64,000 nucleotides of DNA from Panagrolaimus kolymaensis (taxonomy: Eukaryota > Nematoda > Chromadorea > Rhabditida > Panagrolaimidae), in NCBI GenBank assembly GCA_028622995.1, contig JAJQJQ010000005.1, positions 4,340,001 to 4,404,000 of the forward strand, read 5' to 3'. Numbering within the stretch: position 1 is the stretch's first letter; each line of letters starts with the position of its first letter. The position numbers and the translations under genes are program-made. Below the pieces are notes generated by a model. The model did no database searches and was not told where the DNA came from. It saw only the letters and a list, made by a program, of their open reading frames with translations. Of this stretch, positions 1 through 12,957 are shown piece by piece.

Positions 1-40
1 TTTAATAACAATAATTAACCAAGTAATTTGTTTCTTTTAG

Positions 41-86
41 ATTGATACAACAAAAAGAACTTCTCGAAGCATATTATTCTCAATGA
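41..86 (+). CDS. 3'-terminal exon of an unidentified gene (partial)
   Basis: A good acceptor (TTTCTTTTAG, ending at 40) is followed by a short open stretch that reads, after one carry-over base, LIQQKELLEAYYSQ and a TGA at 84-86. An AATAAAG poly(A)-type signal follows near 176-182. The peptide is charged and helical-looking but too short to assign to a family. I infer that it is the last coding exon of a gene lying mainly left of the window. The alternative is chance, since short open runs are common in AT-rich DNA. Confidence 0.35.
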
Positions 87-995
87 TCTTCGTTTCATCA
101 ATATGTAAAGAATATTTCCATTTTTAATTATCTTTTGTTTATTCTTTTTTACGCTGAATATTCGCCTGTTTATTTTAATAAAGATTTTAAAACCACTTGT
201 TTGTTTATTACTCTTGTACAGTATTAACTTTAAAGTAACTATTGAAATCAGGGGTATTTTCGCTGATTACAGATTCCAATGGTTCAGAAAGGGTTTAGCT
301 TATATTTTTCGACTGCAACTTAAAAAATCTTTAAATTTTTGAAGTGGATATTATTTATCATGTTTGCTTGAATTTTTTTACAGATTGCTTAGAACGACGG
401 CGAAGCGATGAATGCGTTTTCCTAAAAAAAATGAAATAAGAATGAAAAGTTTGAGAATAAAGCATTTTCATATGCAAATTCGAAATCCATTCTTTTTAAC
501 CAAACGGCTCACCTCTTTACATATTTACTTTTCGAAATTTTCCATACGAAGTGTCCAGGTTTTTCAAGAAAAAATCAATTCTTATTTTTATAAGGGATTC
601 TTGCACTGATTTCAGATTCGAATTTTTCAGAAATGGTTTAGCAGAGTAAAAACTCGTTATGGAAAAATTTTTAATGTCACGTTTTTGCAAGGAAAAAAAT
701 ATTCCGTTGTAGTTTTTCCCACTATGGTTTCAGAATCCAAAATATAAACCATTCTTCCTCCACCATTGAAAATCAACGTGAGAAATACATATTTACATTT
801 CTCATGAAAAAATACAATATAAAAAAGGAAGGCGTTTTTGGCAGTGAACTGAAACATGATACTTTGAACCTTTTAATTTCTATGTTTTTGCACACACCTC
901 CTTAAATTTATATAGAAGTTGCTTTTGAGTAATTTTGTTAATCTTTTATATAATAAATGCAATCTCTTATTTTAATACAACATAATATTTTGCAG
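87..995. other. Intergenic region, no gene seen
   Basis: AT-rich spacer between the putative upstream terminal exon and the first GPCR. It contains a poly(A)-type signal near 176 and scattered homopolymer tracts. Short open frames here have no recognisable protein character. The TTTTGCAG at 988-995 is the likely cis- or trans-splice acceptor for the GPCR mRNA. Confidence 0.6.
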
Positions 996-1010
996 TAGTC
1001 TTTACCTGGA

Positions 1011-2517
1011 ATGGATTTTGACCAATTGGTTATCACTCAAATCATTCGATTTATCCTAGGATTTATTTGTGTTTTTGGAAACATTTTTATTATTTGTTTA
1101 TTTTGTAAATTTAAAAAGCTTCGAAAAGCACCTTATAATGTTTTAGTGGCTTTATTGGCTATTGCTGATCTTCTATCAGGTTTGATACTGTATGCTTTTA
1201 CATTGATCAAATTAGTTTTAGGTTTTGGTGTTATTATTCGAGCATCATATGGAATGTATACAGCCACACATAACATTGAAGTTTTTACCAAACGCGCTTG
1301 CCAATTAGCTAATATTGTTTCGGGTTTTGGAATAACTAGTAATCAAGCAATTATTACTGGAATTGCAGCTGATAGACTAACAGCAGTTTGGCATCCAACA
1401 ACATATTCAAAAAATCTTTCAATGGTTTGTTTTTGCTTTTGGTTAGATTGGAAGTTCGCCTCTTCTAAAAATTGTTTAGCGGAAGTAAAAAAAAAGAAGT
1501 CGTTTTCATTTTTGGACAGAGTGAGAGAACCACTTATCCATTTGCAAAGCTATTTATATACAAAAAATGCAAAAAATAAAAACAAGAAAGAAGTAATTAT
1601 AGAATTAAATTAATGAGTTCAGACATAAGCGGGCATAAAGCATGTAATGGCAGCAGTTATTTTTGGAGTTTTTTTGTTGGCATAGTTGATGACACAGTAT
1701 TTCACAATTTTTTCATACTTTCAGTGGCTAATAATAATGCTTCTTCAATTTTCATTATTTTAATAACAACAAAAAAAATTCTATTAGCTCACATTTAATT
1801 TTCCAAGTTTTTGCATTTGCTAAATGAATGAAAGGTTCCAAAAATAAAAATAAATGTTTTAGCGCTATTTAGACTATGAGTTTACTAGAAAAATTCAGTA
1901 ATTTTTTAGCAAAAGTTAGCCATTGTCTTTTTCTCTTTTTTCAGGTAATTCCATTTTCATCATTTATAATTGCAACTATTTACACTGCACTCTTAGGATA
2001 TTTATCCTTTGCTGGTTCAAATCCAGATGACCTTATTCCAGTATGCTCAATGGCGCCAGCTTCCACTCCACTTTTCACAACAACATGGGCCATTGCATCA
2101 TCGATTCAAGCTTTTTTAGTTAATTCAATTTATATTGCTTCTTTAATTTTAGTTAAACAACGTCTCGCCTTTTCAAACACATCATCAAAAATTCAACTTA
2201 AAATTTTTATTTATGTTACTTTAATTTTGATAACACAATTTATTTTTTGGGAAATTCCTTTAATATTTTTAATTTATTCCATAGTTTTTGGTCTTCCACC
2301 CAGTGCTAAAGTTTATGTTACCTTAACAGTTGGTTTTGGAAGTGCTATAAATGCAGCAATAGGTACTATAATTTGTATTTTTAAAAATCAAGAAATTCAA
2401 GAATATTTTAAAGCATTTTTTGGAAAAAGAAATTCTGTTGTAAGCGTCGGGCATTCATTGAAGATGACAAATACTATTGGAACTTCAAGGAATACTGGCT
2501 TTGTTACGGTCACTTGA
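1011..2517 (+). CDS. Srsx-like seven-transmembrane GPCR
   Basis: Predicted chemoreceptor-type rhodopsin-like GPCR of the plasma membrane, about 328 aa from two exons, 1011-1424 and 1945-2517, joined in phase 0 across a 520 bp intron (GTTTGT...TTTTCAG). Visible features are TM1 (FILGFICVFGNIFIICLF) with the GN motif of family A, TM2 with LLAIADLLSG (the L..AD motif), and a TM3 end ADRLTAVWHPTTY in which ADR replaces the usual DRY. Four further hydrophobic helices lie in exon 2. The TM7 NPxxY motif is not evident. The combination of GN, LAxAD and DR-(x)n-P-x-x-Y resembles the nematode srsx family. A 15-nt leader follows a TTTTGCAG acceptor at 995. The ligand cannot be predicted. Confidence 0.8.
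1425..1944 (+). other. Intron of the srsx-like GPCR gene
   Basis: A 520 bp intron, tenfold longer than most introns in this window. Small open frames inside it lack protein character. No other feature seen. Confidence 0.6.
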
Positions 2518-3362
2518 ATTAATATAAAGTGGTGCCAGCTTGTAGAGTGGCACGTTTTATAATAATAGATTGCTGTAAAATTTCACCTTTACACAGCTAA
2601 AATAGCCTTTAATTTACAACCAAATAAAAGATAAAAATAAAGTCTCACACCAGCATCTGTATTTTATTTTGGTTTATGAAAGTCATCGATCGTTTCCATA
2701 GTTACAAATTCCAAAATAAACTTTATATTTTTCAAATCTCTTTATTTTATTTATTTTTTTGTAAGAGATGTGTGTTTTTTAACAAATTATTTTTTAAAAT
2801 AAATTTAACTTTGTATAGTTGAGCTTGAATAAAAAATAAATTTTCTCGTTCGTAAAAAAATTCATAGTGAAAAAAGTTGTTTTTCTCATTTTTTTCTTTC
2901 CTCCTCTTCATTCTTTCATGGACTTTTGCTTGCTTCAAAAATAGATTTTCTCCACATCAAGTAAGTCGTCCCATTGAAAGAACATAAAAAAAAGTTTTTC
3001 ATGCTATAATCAAATTTTTCCAAAACTTCCATACAAACTTATTCTTACTTTTTTTTTTTAACTTTTTGCACGTTTTTTGTGGCTGAAATAGATTTATTTT
3101 TTGTTTTTGTTAAAATAAAATTGAAAAACGAGAAGAGAGTTCATAAAATTAAGCTTGTTAGTGAAAGATTAAAAAAAGTATGGGTTCGAACAACAACCAT
3201 TCACATTTCATTCAATGAAGTCCATTTTAGACCAACGGTGGAAGTCTTTTTTAAATAGATAAACTTTCGTAAAAGTTTTATTTATTATTGCCCGTATTTC
3301 TGTAGATGCGAGAACGCGTATTTTAGTAGTTGCAATATTTCTTTGTTTCCATTTTTTTTATT
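2518..3362. other. Spacer between GPCR and aquaporin genes
   Basis: Contains the GPCR 3' UTR with a poly(A) signal at 2623-2628 and then the 5' region of the aquaporin. AT-rich with T/A tracts. No further coding signal recognised. Confidence 0.55.
2623..2628 (+). terminator. Poly(A) signal of GPCR gene
   Basis: Canonical AATAAA about 105 bp after the GPCR stop codon at 2515-2517. A second copy lies close downstream. Confidence 0.5.
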
Positions 3363-4404
3363 ATGGTTTTATGTTTAGCTGAAATGTATCCCGAAACTTT
3401 GAGAACAAAATTTAAGCTCAAAAACAAGCTTTTAATAAAAGCATTAGGTGAAATTTTTGGAACTTTTTTGTTATGTGTAAGTTTACAAAGTTTTTCCTAA
3501 AATTTTTAATTTACTACTATTTTTTTACAGTTTATTGGTCTTTCTGTGATTGCGCAATTAATATTAAAAAAGGGTGAAATGAATACCTGGATTCAAATAA
3601 ATGTTGGTTGGGGCTTTGCTGTAACATTTTCAGCTTTAATCGTTTCTAAAACTTCTGGAGGCCATTTGAATCCCGCTGTTTCGATGCTTTTCTTCACCTT
3701 TAAACTTATTGATTTTAAAACTATGATTGTTTATTGGATCTCACAAATATTTGGAGCCTTTCTTGGTGCAGCTGGTGTTTACATTCTTTATTATGGTAAG
3801 CTATGAAAGAATCATGCCACACTAAGGCTTTAATTTGCAGATTTGTTTAATGCTTATGACAATGGAAATCGTTCAATTACAAGTCATCAAGCCACTGCAG
3901 GAGTTTTCACAACTTTCCCACCAGATTGGTTAACTCCTCGTGGAGCTTTTATAGATCAAATTGTAGGAACAGGAATTCTTTGCATCTTTGTTGTTGCAAT
4001 TATTGATAAACGTACAAAAATCCCGGAATACCTTCACTGCCTTTTATTTGGCCTCGTTTTGCTTATGATCGGATGCGGATTTGGAGCAAATTTAGGTATG
4101 ATTATCGCAAAATGTTTAATTTTCTATTTCTGCAATTTTCAACACTTTAGGCTATCCAATTAATCCCGCGAGAGATTTTGGACCTCGATTGTTTGCTTTC
4201 TTCATTTATGGTTCAGATGTTTTTACTCATCCTTATCCAACTTATTGGATTATTACCATTGTTGCTCCATTACTTGGAGGAATTATTTTTGGTTGGACTT
4301 ATTATTTCCTTGTTGGAATGCACATCGAAGATGAAGAAATTAAAACCGAGTATGAAGCTGTTTCCACCACCGCTGATTGTATCCCACTTAAAGTTAAACA
4401 TTAA
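3363..4404 (+). CDS. Aquaglyceroporin (MIP family channel)
   Basis: Membrane channel for water and small solutes such as glycerol, about 295 aa. The four exons are 3363-3476, 3531-3795, 3841-4095 and 4151-4404. Both pore signatures are intact: HLNPAVS (NPA about residues 85-87) and YPINPARDFGPRL (NPA about 216-218). The Asp after the second NPAR is the hallmark of the glycerol-conducting GLP branch rather than strict water channels. Six hydrophobic segments surround them, and exon 3 contains the long GLP-type loop with PPDWLTPRGAFIDQ before TM5. The C-terminal tail is acidic and short. The start is the only in-frame ATG before the conserved TM1 (LIKALGEIFGTFLLC). The gene converges on the epg-5-like gene, whose stop is 267 bp away. 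Confidence 0.93.
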
Positions 4405-4459
4405 ATATATTAGAAATATTTTTATTGTAAACATTTTTCTTCAAATTTGAAATAGTATA

Positions 4460-4465
4460 AATAAA
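4460..4465 (+). terminator. Poly(A) signal of aquaporin gene
   Basis: AATAAA 56 bp after the aquaporin stop codon, ahead of the convergent gene's 3' end. Confidence 0.5.
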
Positions 4466-4671
4466 AAAATTTTTGTTTTATAAATTTATCATGATTTGAA
4501 ATAATAATTTTTAATAATGATGACCCGTGCAAAATGAAAAGAAGATAAGCGCGTATTTGGATTGCAAAATGAATGAAGAAAGAAGGCAAAGGTACAAAGT
4601 GATAAAATAGACAAATGTACAAAATAAAAATTGGACTCAATAAATAATAATAGCGGAAAACAAAACAAAAT

Positions 4672-7600
4672 TTAAGCAGAATCAAGCCGAAGAAGAGTTT
4701 TATCATTTGGATATAAAATTGTAGCTGTCCGAGCAAGTAAACTACCGGCATGTAAGAGAGTGTAATGTTCAACTTGAGAAAAATATGGTTGAGCATTTTG
4801 AATAATCGAATTAAATTCGGCATATTCTTTATTTTTTTGTAAATCTTTAAAAGCTCCCAAACGAGAATTGAGAACTCCTTGAGATGCTTTTAATCGAGGC
4901 GGTTGTCCAGGAGCAGTTTGTTGTTGAGAAATATACAATGTCATAATTTGTGAAAATAATTGTATTCTAAAAAAAGAATTTCTTAATAACCAAAATGTTT
5001 TGGAATTAAACTTACTTAATCGGATAAACAGGTTTTCGAGCAAATTTAGTTACCATTGAAAAGAATGAAACTCCTTTTTCATCCGAATGAAGTTTCTTTA
5101 AAAGAGTTATATAATTTTCTAAATTTTCGTTTGCAATTGCTGAAGCAACACCATTAGAATATTGTCGAATAACCATTCGTTGTAATTTTTCAACACATAA
5201 AACAAAACCTGGTTCCTTTTTAGGTTTAATATACTTTGGTTTAATTGAAGATATATAATCTTGCAATCGTTTGAGAAGTGCTGATTCAGAAGTGGCTGAA
5301 TTTAATTGGCTCATTTCATTAATCAAATGTGCATTCAAAACTAGGAATCGTGGTTTAATTCCACCTTCAGTGGCACTTGGAGTTGTGTAAAGCCATTCTT
5401 TAGATCGATCAGGAACAATGAGCCATTGACAAACTTCTGACCAATCACATGAAATTCGACGATTAAAATATGCTGCGATACATTTATTTAAAAGTTTGAG
5501 GCCAAGTTGGGGTATAGAAGCTGCCATATTATCCATTGCTGTGCTAAGAATTAAGAGGACGAGTCCCGATTCAGGATGATCACGAAGCCATTCTCCAAGA
5601 GTTTTAATGAGTAAACGAGTAGTTTTTTCTTTTGAGATTTCTGGCAAAATTAAGGTTAATTCCTTTGCAAGTGGAAGATACCCTGCTTTATCTGAAATTA
5701 AAAATACTGTAAAATGTCCGAAATAGTTTTGACTAACCATTTCCACCAATAGTAAGATCAACTTTAGTAAGAATTTCGCGAAAATGTTTTTGTAAATCAT
5801 TGATGGTCCAATTGGCTTTAAGCATCAATTTTAAATCGGTTCGAAGATATGCGGCTTGTTTTCGAACAATTTCAAGATCACCAGCTTGGGTATTTGGCGT
5901 AGTAATAGTTGTTGAAAAAAAGCATGCTTGTCTCCAAATACTCATAAATGCTTTAACAACATTATTTGGACTTGTTAAAGTATCATTCGGATATGCGGAA
6001 GCAATGAAAGCTCCAATTTTTTCTATACTTTCTGCTTTTGTATAAAACCATTGACATGAAAGAACAAGAGAGGAGAGTAATCGCTCAACTGAAGCTCGAG
6101 ATTTAGCAAAATTTGCTGCTCTATAAGAGCATCGAGCAAGCAATGATAATAAAAGTGAATGGAATGCTCGATGTCCTTCTACTGGTTGATGTTGTTGATG
6201 CTGAACTAATTGTTGCCATGGAATTCGAATAATTATTTCAGTAATGATTGGTCCAACTTCAGGTGCTCCATCTGTCAATAATTGTTCCATCGACGATAAA
6301 GCCATTAAAGTAGGCCAATATCGAGCCCAATTTAATGATACTAATTTTTCTTCCTAAAAAATATTTTTCATAATCGTTATTACTTTAATTTAAAAAGCAT
6401 ACATAAACAATATAAATATGTGATGAACCAGCACGTTGTAAAGTCATAAGCTGAGTAGCAAAATATTCCCAAAATAATGTTTCAACCGTTTCGGCACCTG
6501 GTGGAAGATAAGTGCTATGTGGCAACCAAGCCAATAGTTTAACAAGCTTTTCAACAACTGGACCCGCAAGATAATTGTCAGCAGGATTCCATGGAGGCAA
6601 TCCATTATTAATAGGTTGAAGAAGAGGATTCCAAAGTGAAATACAAAAATTAAAACAATTTCGAAGTTCTTGTTCAATAATGGTTGTAGGTGCATGAGAA
6701 TTAAACGTGTAAGCAATATAAAGACGAATAAAATATTCTGAATATCGACAATAATGTAACAAATATGGAGTCCAAACTGAATACATTCGAGTTGCAAGTT
6801 CTTGTCTCGAACGAGCAGCTTGTTCAGAAAGGATTCGAATACATTGAGTTGCATGAGTAACATCAAGAGAAAGCTTTGGCTGAGGTCGAACAACTTCATC
6901 TGCAAGGAAATTATCAAGTCTCAATTGAGCATTAATGGTATCAAAAATTTCAGATGGTATAGCTTGAGTACTGGTTCCAGACAAAAGTAATCCAAATCCA
7001 TTTACAAAGTTATGAGGAAAATGATGGAATAAAGCATGAACAAAATGATCCGAACATAATTTCGCTAAAGTTGAATTAGTTCCAGCAGCAGAAATTAAAT
7101 TTTCAAAAATTATTGGCATTAAAGATGAAAATTGATTCGGCGGCATATTATTTCCTGCTCGTTCAATATCAAGCCTTTTAAGAAGTTCAAGAGAAGATAC
7201 TGTGGTAGAAGTATTTCGAACACTTCTCGATAGTTCAGAGTAAATATGGAAAAGTTGATCAGGAAGAACGCAATGTGGAGTAAAATGTTCAAATAAGAAA
7301 TAATTTAATGGACTTCCACCAAGTACTAATCGCATTAGATTAACTTGCTCGGATGGTTGATTCGCAATAAAAATTGAACCAAGAGATTTTAAACATGAAG
7401 CATAAGCATCCGTTCCAGATGGGAATAAAAGATTTTGAGTATTTACATGATGACAAATATGATAAAATAATGTTGCACCAGTGAGCTTAATTTTTTCAAA
7501 TGTTTGTGTTTGATTATCATTTTTTACAGCCACGCCATATAAATAAAGTGTCCTAAAATGATATTTATAATGTGTGTGAAAATTAAAAATATTTTAACAA

Positions 7601-10600
7601 ACCTGCAAATAAATTCTAAATGTGCACTTTTAATTGCTGTAGAATCAAGCATAGTTAAAAGTCTTCCAACTTCTTCTTCACGTTTTTGTCGATTATCATT
7701 CATTTGTTGTGCGATGGCTGTATCATATTCACTCGAATTTACAACAACGTTTGCAACTGTAGGTCTTTGACATTTAGATGTAAACATATTTCCACATTTT
7801 AGATTAATAATAAGAGTCGTTTGAATACTTTTATAAAGTCGTCCAAAGAAATCAATATATTTAATATTCATATCATTTACTCGTTCCTTTCCATCAACGA
7901 ACGTGTTTGAAATCTTCGCTATTTCATCCAAATAACTTCCAAATTTAGTTAAAACATATTGAGGTGTACAACAATCAGATAAAGTTAACCCATCACTTGC
8001 AGGAAGGGCATCATGAATAGGAACAGAAGGAAATGCGATAACCTCGAGTGATGGAGTTTGAAGAGAATTAAAAAAATCAGTCATAGATGAAAATTTCAAT
8101 CCAGATGTTGCTCGAGCTTGTGGAAGAAGAACATTTTCAAGGTGGCAAGCCATGGAAAAAATTTTAGCGTCATTTTTAATTTCTTGTCGAATTTTATCTA
8201 ATGGGACAAAATCAACCCATAAATGTTTATCACCCGATGTAATGAATTGAACTAAATAATCCATAATTAAATCATTGTAACGGTTAAATTTAGCTTTGTA
8301 TAAAGCGTCATGAAATAGCCATTGTGCGACTCCATGATAAAAGGATGCTAAATTTTTCTCCAATGTTGCTTTTTCAGCTTTTGGTAAAACATCCGTTCGA
8401 AATTTTGTCATCATTCCTTCAGATAATTTACATTTGGAATAAAATTCACCTGGACATATTGGATCTCTAAAACAACATATTAGGTATAAAAAATGTTAAA
8501 TATGTAACAAACATTTTTTCAAGCTTTCGTCTTTCAAACATTACAATACAAAGTTGTTGACAAATTAATGGAAATGCTGGATGATTGCTTGAAATATTGG
8601 TAGCAAGTTCTAACCCTGAAAAAAAAAATGGATGGAAAAATAAGTTTAGATTTTAAAAGCACACGATAGGAGCAGGTGGCATCTTCAATATATTAAGAAT
8701 GCTTTATAAAATAGCTCATGGGAAATCAATGAAAGAAATTTGTGAAGAACTTGGTTTACAGAAGATGAAAAATAAAGTTAAGATTTTTAATTTGTTAAAT
8801 AGTTGTTTATGAAGTTAATTGTTTTATATAATAAAAAATTAAAAGTCAAAATTGTGTGCTTGTTAGACATATTTTTTGTTTTGTTTTTATTTGTTAATCA
8901 AACCTACAGCGGTAATAATCCACTCGATCTATGGTGAGATTCGTATGAGATTTTGATGCAGCTTTTTTAACGGCTTCTTCAAGACCACGACTGGGATATT
9001 TTTGTAATGAGGCATACATGCAAGAATAAAATCCTGCATGAACTTTTGGTTCTGCCATTAAAAGCACCATACTTGCCCATGGTGAAACATTCATTTGGGT
9101 TGTTTGAATAAGAGGTGGTGGGATTAAAGTTGAAAACCATGATAATGGTCCTTTTGATGATTCTTTCCAAACAGTTAGTTGATTCTAAAAGGAATCACCA
9201 TTATAATAGTGTAAAGATAAAAAGAAACATACTCGATAGGCATCAGTTAAAATTTCAACAATACCAAATAAATTTTCTGAATCCTTTTCAAAAGCAAGTT
9301 TAACGATCGTCCCTAGCAAAAATAACACGGGTTTATCATTATTCCATTCAATCGCTTTTTTACAAATTAAAATTTGTATCCAAGCTAGTGCTGCATCTTT
9401 GGGAGAAGATTGTTGGGTGCTCGTCAAATTATACTATAAATAAACTCCACTTTGAATAAATTTATGAAGGGAACTTACAGTTATTGAAGCTACAAATAAT
9501 TTAAGAACAGGTCCTGGAAATTTATCGGCACCAAGGAGAATTTGCATAGCGTAATGACTTTCATCTGCGTGAAGCAGCTTGTCGATGCAATCTCGGAATA
9601 CATCATTTTGAATTAATACTGGGACTTTTGAAGGAAATGCTGTCACAATTCTAGCAACAATAATCACGCCTGCGTTGAAAGAAGAAGAATTAACCAATTC
9701 TGTTAAAGGTTTAATTCCATGTTCAAGAAATGTTTCAACAGTGGTAAGGCATTTTTGCATTAAATAAACAAAGAAAGCGGTTAAATCATTTTGAGGTGCG
9801 GTGGTAATATTTTTTGAAACAAATTTCAGCCTAATTAAAACATCCCAACAAAATTTGTCAAATTGTTGTTCCAAATCGGGACATTTGAGTGCTAATTTTG
9901 CTGCTTTTGTATACGATTTTGTAATTAAAGAGTTTCGATTTTTACATTGAACAATATGAGCTTTAACAATAGCATCTGCACAAGCATCATGAACTTCTTG
10001 AGGCATCCAAAGTTGCCCTGTTGAACCCCAATTAACTGAAGTTAAAACCCGCCTTGCAATATGAGAAGCAGGATGATCGATGGGTCTATTAATCAACCAT
10101 TTTGCAAGTTTACCTCCCACATCATCTTTAGATAAAAAGCAACTTGATAATGGAGCATTAGTTAAAATCCCCACGGCATATTCATCCAAATGGTCGACAT
10201 TTCTATCAATAAAATTTAAAATTGAACTCAGCAATTTAGGGCAACGCTCGATTAACACTGCAACAGCTTCAGATCCAACTTTGTAATAACTTTGTCGAGT
10301 TGCTTCATCCAAAAAACAAACACGAATCATTTCATCCACAAAATAACCCAAATCTGTTTCAGATTGTGAAACCACAGATGCTAAAGCAGAAAGCATATAC
10401 GTGGTATCTTCTTTTCCAATATCAGCTAATTTTTCAACTAATGAACCGCTGGATTTAAGAGCTTTTTCAACATTTTCATCATTGATTTCATATAATTTTC
10501 TTACATTATAAACCACTGGAGATCTTAAAAGAAGTTGGCATCGTTGACGACAATTTTCTGTTATCGAGGAATAAGGAAAATCAACTAAAAATTGCCAAAG

Positions 10601-12673
10601 TCCCAAACTCTTTTTCGAAACAATATAATATATTGCTTGAAGAACAATTCGATTAATTTCATTTTGAATCATCCTTCTTTCAGATAAACTCGCTATTTCT
10701 GGTTTGCATAAATCCCAATATGTGCATACATTTTGAACCAATAATCTAAAAAAAATTATGGTTATCAAATATACAAGAAGGAATTAAAAAGTATACCGTA
10801 TATAACTGGCAATCTTTTTACAAACATTTTTATAAATTGAATAAGTTTGAAGACCTTCGTCCAAAAGTTTAACAACAATAAGAGTGAAAGCTATCAAGGA
10901 AAGCATAACTTGACGTTTATTTCCTTCTAAAATGGAATTATTAAAGCAATGAAGAAAAAAAGAAGATAAAACCTTACGAGAAAGAAAAGTAAATTGTCTG
11001 ATTGTAACCAAAAATAAAGCTTTAATATCAAATTGAGAAATAATAGAAACTAAATCAGTTTCACTTATTTGAACCAATGTTGCATTATCCTAAAACATAT
11101 CATCCATTTATTGCAATAATAATCTCAAACTGCTTACCATATCTCCATCATCACTAATAACATTCCATGAATTATCTCCTTCATAATATTTTGCCACTTT
11201 ACATAAAAACTTTTCTCGATGCTTTACGGGTTGCATAATGATACTCAATAAAGCAACAAAATTATTCATGGCTTTTGAAACATCGAGTGTTGGGACTGAT
11301 ACAAATGTTTGAACAAGCGATGATGCCCATGGCGTAACGGGAGATGGAGTACGTAAAATTTGGCATAAAATAAACATCAAATCATCCGCTGTACATGCTT
11401 TATATAAAACTGATGTAAGTTCAACAATCCATGCTGTGCAACTATCCGTAAACCTTTTGGGAAGTAAAGGATGTCTAAGATAAAAGAATAAATCAGAAAG
11501 AGCGCCACGAAGTTGCCGACGTTTAATGCTTGAAATGGATGTTGTTGTGATTACTAAAAAAAATAGTAAAGGAAAGTTTGATAAATTTAAAAATTTACAT
11601 GTTGGTAAAGCACCTGCTCCTGTTCGAAGTTCAAGCAAAAAATCATTATTTATCATAACCACCGTCCATTGAATTTGAAGGGCAAGTGAGCGAGCACGAA
11701 TTTCTAAACAAAGTGCTTCATCAAGTTCTCTTTGAGTAAGCTCATCTAATTTTGCTTTTAATTCAACAATTTTAGCTGCAATAAATTTCGCTTCTTTATA
11801 CGAAGCTGAACCCGATGCAGCTCGATCATCTCCACAACGACCTGTTTCTGTAACTTGTTTATCTTCAACATGCCATACTTCATTATTAACTTTTGTTAAT
11901 TCAGAAACAGTTGAATCTTTAGAATCAGAAGTGATTTGTAATTTTTCACAAACTTCCTTATATTTTCCAAGTAAATCAAATAATGCATTGTGAGGATTGA
12001 GTTCTTGATCAACAAAAACATCAATGAAATCATCAACAAACTCGAGCTGTTCGTTTTGGTAATATTGTAATAATTGTCCTTCAGTTAATAATTCACTTTC
12101 TTGGAAATATTGTGAAGATGTTGAGACTGCTGGTGCAGCGATTGTTTCAACAATATCTGGGTATTTAACTTTGGCTTCATATTCAGTATATTTTGGAGGT
12201 TCAATTATTACCGGTAAAGGTTGCTTTTCTTGTAATGGCGGAATTTCTTGTGTATCAAGTTTTGGGTAAACATTTCGTGCAGGCAACGGCGGTGGCAAAT
12301 CTTCTTTAGGTAATAAAGCGGATAAAGGTAATTCTGTTACTTTGGGACTTGGCAATTTAATGGAAGGGGATGTTGTTTGTGGTGTTTTTTCTTTTTCATC
12401 TTTCTCTTTTTTGGGTTCTTCAATATCAGCGTATTCAGGCTCAGCCTCAACTTGGGCTTCCCTTATTTCTTCAACAATACTGTTAGAAGCACCAGGTTCA
12501 TCCTTTATAACTGCTGGAGCTTTTGCTATTACCCGACGAACTTCACGATCCGTCAAAGGAGTCACTATTGTTCGATGACTTGGAGGCACAGGTGCAGGGC
12601 CAAGATCCACATCACCATTACTTTCATTAATCTTTGTCCTTGGCTTTGCTTTGGGTCTTTTTTCAGCCTCCAT
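4672..12673 (-). CDS. epg-5: EPG-5-like autophagy tethering protein
   Basis: Homologue of ectopic P granules protein 5, a Rab7 effector that tethers autophagosomes to late endosomes/lysosomes. The 12 exons in order are about 12673-11599, 11553-11138, 11089-10797, 10745-9479, 9433-9233, 9184-8907, 8615-8513, 8466-7603, 7552-6403, 6353-5738, 5691-5016 and 4966-4672. Together they encode about 2,400 aa, against about 2,580 in human EPG5. Support: the overall order of segments matches EPG5, including a disordered Pro/Glu-rich N-terminus, an N-terminal helical block (HNALFDLLGKYKEVCEKL), the WNVISDDGD patch, LGLWQFLVDFPYSSIT and the NWGSTGQLWMPQEVHDAC region. The rest is helical-repeat protein. 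The start is the ATG one base after an ATTTAG acceptor. cct-3 lies upstream on the same strand. The family assignment is from remembered similarity, strongest in the N-terminal half; the C-terminal third is more divergent. Confidence 0.85.
8616..8906 (-). other. Enlarged intron 6 of epg-5
   Basis: At about 290 bp this intron is six times longer than the other introns of the gene. On the opposite strand it contains the open stretch listed separately at 8666-8812. Confidence 0.6.
8666..8812 (+). pseudogene. Protein-like fragment nested antisense in epg-5 intron
   Basis: Reads IGAGGIFNILRMLYKIAHGK, then SMKEICEELGLQKMKNKVKI, then a short tail and TGA at 8810-8812: 48 codons open in one frame with no local ATG start. 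A TTTTAAAAG just upstream could act as a splice acceptor. The G-rich start plus helix with KxAxGKSxxEI faintly recalls the dihydroxyacetone-kinase DhaK fold (HKxAGAxAExGKSLEEI), but the match is weak and from memory. It could be a relic exon of a retroposed or inserted gene, or chance. Confidence 0.25.
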
Positions 12674-12674
12674 T

Positions 12675-12676
12675 CT
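12675..12676 (-). promoter_or_regulatory. Splice acceptor abutting epg-5 start codon
   Basis: On the minus strand ATTTAG ends one base before the epg-5 ATG, leaving a single-base leader. There is no upstream coding exon in the 284 bp gap to cct-3, so a trans-spliced leader is the simplest use of the site. Confidence 0.5.
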
Positions 12677-12957
12677 AAATCTGGAGTGCTTTACACTATT
12701 AATCGATCAATAACACAAATTCAGAAAATACTTGGGGTTGAAAACCACCATAAAAGCTTTGACAAATGAAAAGAAGAAAAGAAAAAGTTATATATTATTT
12801 ATATAGTTCAAAAATGAAACATAACAAAACAAGCCAGGCTTAAAATAGTGCGAAATTCAAAAAACAAGAATTAAAATAATGTCAGATCAATTGGTGATGA
12901 CTTTTTAAAGAATAAAAACAACTCAAGAAGCACGCAAAGCCATGGAGATCATGTTTC

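Noticed and set aside
3180..3200. GGGTTCGAACAACAACC, similar to a tRNA B box
   Set aside because: No A box, acceptor stem or cloverleaf can be built around it.
4178..4450. Second open frame overlapping the last aquaporin exon
   Set aside because: Shadow frame: the other frame carries the NPA motif and the spliced aquaporin reading.
5692..5760. Apparent frameshift in epg-5
   Set aside because: A normal 46-bp intron (GTTAGT at 5737 to TTTCAG at 5692 on the minus strand) restores the frame and joins GGN to DKAGYLP.
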